DNA of 64,000 nt from Cydia pomonella (lineage: Eukaryota > Arthropoda > Insecta > Lepidoptera > Tortricidae), in contig NC_084715.1 in NCBI RefSeq assembly GCF_033807575.1, positions 11,953,349-12,017,348 on the forward strand. Direction: 5' to 3'. The translations under genes and the position numbers were made by a program. Below are positions 52,301 to 58,300 of the stretch, piece after piece. The notes below the pieces were generated by a model, which saw only the letters and a list, made by a program, of their open reading frames with translations, did not search any database and was not told where the DNA came from. Position 1 is the first letter of the stretch. Every line of letters starts with the position of its first letter.

Positions 52301-55300
52301 AACAGTCCGATTTGGCTGTTTTATTGCTCGATAGCTCTTAAATTATAGCCACCTCTGAGGTGAATCATCTTTATCTTTCTAGAAGTTTCTTTGAATTTTT
52401 GGGATAAATCGTAATTAGACCGTCCTGAATTTTGTTTGAGTGACCTTTGGACTTTTTTCCCAAAATCTTGTTATTTGTCCCAGACCTCCGATTACTTTGT
52501 GTTTTCCTGTCGGCTGATAGAGTCTCCTTGTAACGTTTTATGACCCTACAAATACTAGCTTTTAGCATCTTAAGCGACTTAGCTGTCTTTGTCCGGGATC
52601 GATAAGAATTTTCGAAGTATTTGTGCACGATCAATCTCCTGTTCTCAATTTTCATGGTCGAAAACTTTAAAATGCATAAAGTTAGGAAAATAATATTTTC
52701 ACCATTAATACTTTGAAGCTTGGTGATTGAACTGTAATTGTCAATTTTTTCCCGCCATGGAATTATTATTGTTTAAACATTGCTAATTATGTGCCAATTC
52801 TATATGAACTATGCTTTATAGCAAAAGTTTCGTGTAAAATGAGCGATAAAAATATTTCGGTGACGCCACCACATATCCGCGAGTTCCGCCAAGAGAGCAA
52901 GGTTGTCCCAACGTTGGTTGTAATTTGGGCTTATTTGGGTAAGTGAATATATCATAGAATTTTTTTAATATGTATGTAGATATAATAGTGTAAGTAACTG
53001 TACACAATTAGGCATTAAAACACCCGTGTGATCCTTTTACAAAACTCACTTCGTTCGTTTCTTAAACCCACACTCGTGTATTTTAATGCCTTTTATTATG
53101 TATCAATCACATAAACTACTAATAAGCGTTTCTAGTTTTACACGTGCTATACGTATTTTGATTGTAAATAAATATTTTAATGGCACTTTACTAGAGATAC
53201 ATTTAAGATATACATACTTTGAGAAAATTTGAAGATCATCTTATTGCGGTTACGATTCATTGCGGTTCGCTCTCTCGAATAAATATGTCCCTTTTAGTAA
53301 TAAGTTAATTTCATACACATGTGTCGATTAATATCGAAATAGTTAACCCTCAATTTTTACGTTAGTTTCTATAAAAAAATAACTTCATAAATATTTACCC
53401 CATATCAAACCAATAGGTATAGATATTTTTTAGGACAAATTGATTGACGAGGTTGCCACACTGGAGGTATCTGACTAAAAGTAGATCTAATTTCGCATCT
53501 ATTTGTAGTTGGTCTTATTAGAAGTTAAGCTAAGGCATAGTAAATAGAGAAATAGCAGGTCCATAACAAGAGCAGATTTATGGACGTTTTGTATCTAACG
53601 ATCTATCGCAGTAGGTCGAGATCAGAGACGCCGCCGGCGCGGGCGCACCCGGTCTCACATACGACACACTGGTAAAATTTCAGAGCAGTAGTTTGACTAT
53701 AAATAACAAATTATCTTATCATAGGTAAAGAATAAAGCCGACAAAGCTAAATCTCATACCCAATGAACTTTCCGTTTCTAAGTCTAGAAAATTATAAGAT
53801 TTAAATTAGTTTACAATTGCAATATCTATTCTTTATCTAAGTAGGTCAAAATCGTTCGAGAAAACCGGCGTTTTTTATGTAGACATTTCAAAAGTTAACT
53901 TTTTTGATATATTTTATCTAAGACTTTTATCATAATATTTAAAGAAGTAGAAGATATTAAAACGCTGATAAGGATAAAGTATGAATATTGGACTTTAAAG
54001 TCCGTTTATTTTATTATGTCTACATTTAAGTTGCATAACATTAACTTGAATACTATATGCATAACCTAAAAGTTTTTGACCCAAGTTCCGCGGAAAGTGT
54101 CATTTATCTATCCCCGCTCACTACCTTACTGACTACTTACCTATTATATGATTTATATGACAGATGGTGCAGTAAACCAAGGGTCGCCAAGGTTTTCGCA
54201 GTTTGGAGACTACTGTTTTAAACAAGCTTGCATAATACAATGATGATGATGTGTGCTGTTCTTTCCTGTTTTATGTTTCTTTTTGTACATAAAGTGTTTT
54301 TCCTACTACTAATACACTCTATCTCTTATTTACCATGGCGGGATTCCACTTGAGACGGTCATTAGGCGTAAACAATACGAGTAGTGACAACAAAAGATAT
54401 CCGACAAACTATTTTTGCGGCGTCGTGTCTTACATGTAACTGTCCAGTTTTGATCCTTTTGTGTTATTATTTGACCATACGCTGGCTTTGAAGAGCAGAC
54501 CTCGTAAAGCAGTGTTAAACAATAGATCAACATTATGGTTCTCTTAGTGCAGTTTCAAGTGGAGTAAATGAAATAGAGTATAACAATCCAGATCTAAATC
54601 GACGTAAACGACCGCCGTCCATAAGGATAATTTCAATGGGTACATTTTGCCACGCCGGGACCTTAGTCTATGAATTATGAAGTTGTGTTACTGATTGCAA
54701 TAATATTGTCGTGCCTTATTGTTTGAACCGGCTAGATGGTATGATTCACAACCGTTGCAAGTTTCAGATAAGAATGCAGCAAATAGGGCGTTGCGAGCTA
54801 ACAATCAGGCTCGAGAACATTATGCGCTTGACACAATTCCTGGCTGTGGGTTCCCATTGCTATCAAGCTTAGCCGAGTCAGTTCCTAGGCTTTAGACTAA
54901 CAGGGATGGGCAAACTTTCTTCATGGAGGGCCAAAAAATTTAAGAAATTTAAGAGGAGGATTGCAGCAAAAATGCACTGTTATTTGAAACCGTTAATTAA
55001 GCATATCAAATAAAAGTATAACTATTTTTTGTTTGAAATCGCTTAATCGTATATAATTATAAACATTATACACTTGCGTTTTGCTTTATATGGCTGGACC
55101 GTCAAAATATAATGATCGCGGGCTATATATAGGTACTAATTATTTAGAAGGACCGGCGGCGGGTCGTATAAAATCCTTTCACGGGCCGGAGCTGGGGGCC
55201 TACCGCGAACCACGTTCGATGTGTTGCCTCTCTGTCGCACTTGTAAGTTCGTACGCAAGTGTGACAGGGAGGCATCACGTCGAACGTGGTTCGCGGTAGG

Positions 55301-58300
55301 CCCCCTGGCCATACTTTGCCTACCATTGCTTTCACGCTAACTTAACCTAATAGTGAATTCGAGAATTTCAAGACCCTTAACTTTTCTTTTTAGACGCATG
55401 GATATTCGAATTGTCTTCCACTATCTCTGACAGAGGCATTTAGTATGTAAAGATTTAGGGGTGATTCAGTCCATCGCATAGGGGAGCATCCGCTGGGCTG
55501 GGTCGTGTACAACTCACTGAAGTGAGATGCCTAACACCTATATGTAATTAAAGAACGCACTTGTTCGACTAAGCGATCAACTTGTATAAGCGCTTGGAAT
55601 ATCTTCCTGAAATATTATGCGGGAACGCGCACATATGGCCACAGTGATGTTGAATGTTTAGCTTAATAAGGAGATGTTTATAGGTCCGTTGCCCGTTGAC
55701 TTCAATTTAAAAGTCATTGTTTTTAGGTTGACAGTAAATTCGCGATGCCGTTATTCAGACGTTGAACTACGATTGTTTCAAAATCAACGAGCTAGACACC
55801 TAAAAACATTAATCAACATATCCGTGTTGTGTTTGGGAGTGTGAACACTCTGTGAAACATAAGACGTTTATTTATCCGTCGATATTTAAAAAAAACATCG
55901 ACAAGAAATCAGCCAAACTATGGACAGAAATCTCATGAATCTGCTATTCGGACTTTTCGTCGTCTCGTGTGTAGAGACGAGTATGATAGGTACCTATGAG
56001 ATTATAGACTATAAAGAGAGCTGTCAAGTATATACTCGTACATTCCTAAATGGTTTTCTGATCCGTGGAAGAAAAACAAGCGCGAGTTTGGAGGTTTTTA
56101 TCCGTTTACTCCACATGCTATTATAAAATTGGATGTAAGTATTTAGTTCAATAGAATTCAATCAATAGATTGGCGTCGCATTTGTAATAAAAACAAAGTA
56201 AATACATACCTCCATAGTACCTATTACACAAGAAAGAACCTGACGTTTATTAGTTTTATTACCGTCTCTACAGTTGACGAGGTCAGAGAGTAACATCATA
56301 AAACTTATTAGACATAAGCTAAGCCTTTAGATCAGATGCAACATCCACGTACCTACCTACCCGTAGCATACGATATATTTTTATTTAAACATAATATTGT
56401 AATCTAACAACTAGTCTATCGCGACATAATTTTTGAATACGTTGTTCAAACGATATTCAATCGCTTAATTTCACTAAGTCAGTTGTGCAACGCGTGTGGC
56501 AACCGTCCATCGGGACCAATTCTGTAAGTGACGTTAACCATCTGAATAAACGTAATTGAACAATTTCTATCAACCCATTGCCCTTATCTACTTGCTACTT
56601 GTGTGAATTGGTACCACAGCTGCCGCTAATCATTTTTATGAGACTCTTAAATTCAATATTCTACGATGTTAAACAAGATGTTGCAAGCTCTAATAGAAGA
56701 GTGGTTTGAGGACGTACTTAATTGTACGAGTACAATGTTTAATGGTTATTTACTCGTGTTCGTAACAGTGTGTGCAAAATTGTTACATGAAACCACATCA
56801 TGAAAGTTCACAATACATGTTTTAAATTAAAATATACTTGTTTGAACGGTGTTAAAACTCAATATATGGCATATTATTGTTTCAACTAACGCAAGAACTA
56901 TTCATTGCAAAAAATAGGGCATTCTAAAATTAATACATGAGATGGATGTACAAAGTAATTATGGTAATAAGCTGCCAAAACTAGGCTTAGTTTTATTTTT
57001 GGCAGCTATAAACATAAGTCGACGTAAATTTTCATGCACTTATAGCCTCGCGTAGCAAACATGCACTTCATTCACAAAAAAACGTTTGTTTACCAATCTG
57101 TTTGTGTGTTTCCTCGAGCACCGGACATAGCTTCACCTTATTTACGACGATCACCAACGTAAACTGCATTGTCTCACACCACACACTCGGCTGCGTAACT
57201 TTCTCACATTTCCACTACGTTTGAAGAGATGCATCGTACGCAGCGTGCACTCGTCTGCACTGTCAGTTTAAAACTAACCCGGATTAACATAATTGGTCAC
57301 AATTGGTTCAATTTGGGAGCCATGTTGAATTTTAGTATGAACATTGATGGTGACACAGTATAGTATAGGGACAATGATAGTAATCTTCCCAAGTATTTAG
57401 GATCAGCATTTGACTTTCAAATCTAGGCTGCGATGCAACGGTTGCTCGTCCCAACTGATCCCGGATAATTTGGCTAGCGGTACCGATGTAACGTGTATCG
57501 TACCTTTTTTTTGCACGGATATGTTTGAACTTTAGTTAGAATATAGACTACTTTATAGAAATCTCCTTTGATTATGACGGGCGTTCAGTCATTAGAGTAT
57601 TATTATTAGCCGACAAACAAAGCTAAATTGTAAATGTGCGCCTCCCGCGTCAATTGGGAGCGCAACGGGAGACTCGTGGACGGAAATAACACAATAATCG
57701 CTATTTCAAGGAAGAGCAGGGATAGGATATGTTCGCATTAGCGAAATGTTTACGGTTCGAAGGACCGGCTGTTTTTAATCCGTGGTTGAGTAATTTCTGA
57801 TCTTGATTACTACGTCATCGCAAGGAAGATAAATGAGAATGCAGCACTATAATTGTTATTTAAGGTATTTCATGCTTGCAGGGATAGGATTTGCTTGAAC
57901 CTACCACCGAAATGGCACGCATGAGAATGTAACAAAATAACATGACTTCAAGGACTTCAATCACGACTACAAGGCTAGATATCTTACGTTTTATGTTCTT
58001 TGTTAATTTCTGTTAAAAAGCTTTTAAATGCTGGTTAGTATAGTTTTCTTTACTTATCGATACAGTCTTTATACGTACAAATGGGGTCACGTTGACGAAT
58101 TCGCGCTCATATAATAAAAGTGCGAATCGTTTCGTGGGTTACTGAAGAACAGGAAAGTAACAACTGTGTAGAGAGTCTATCTCTATTTAAATACGAGTAC
58201 AAGGGAAGTTTTGATAAACATTCGTGGCGTGGCCAATAGTAGTATTAGGATGCTGGCTTAAATAAGCTGACAGCATTAAATCTATTGAATTGACTATAAT

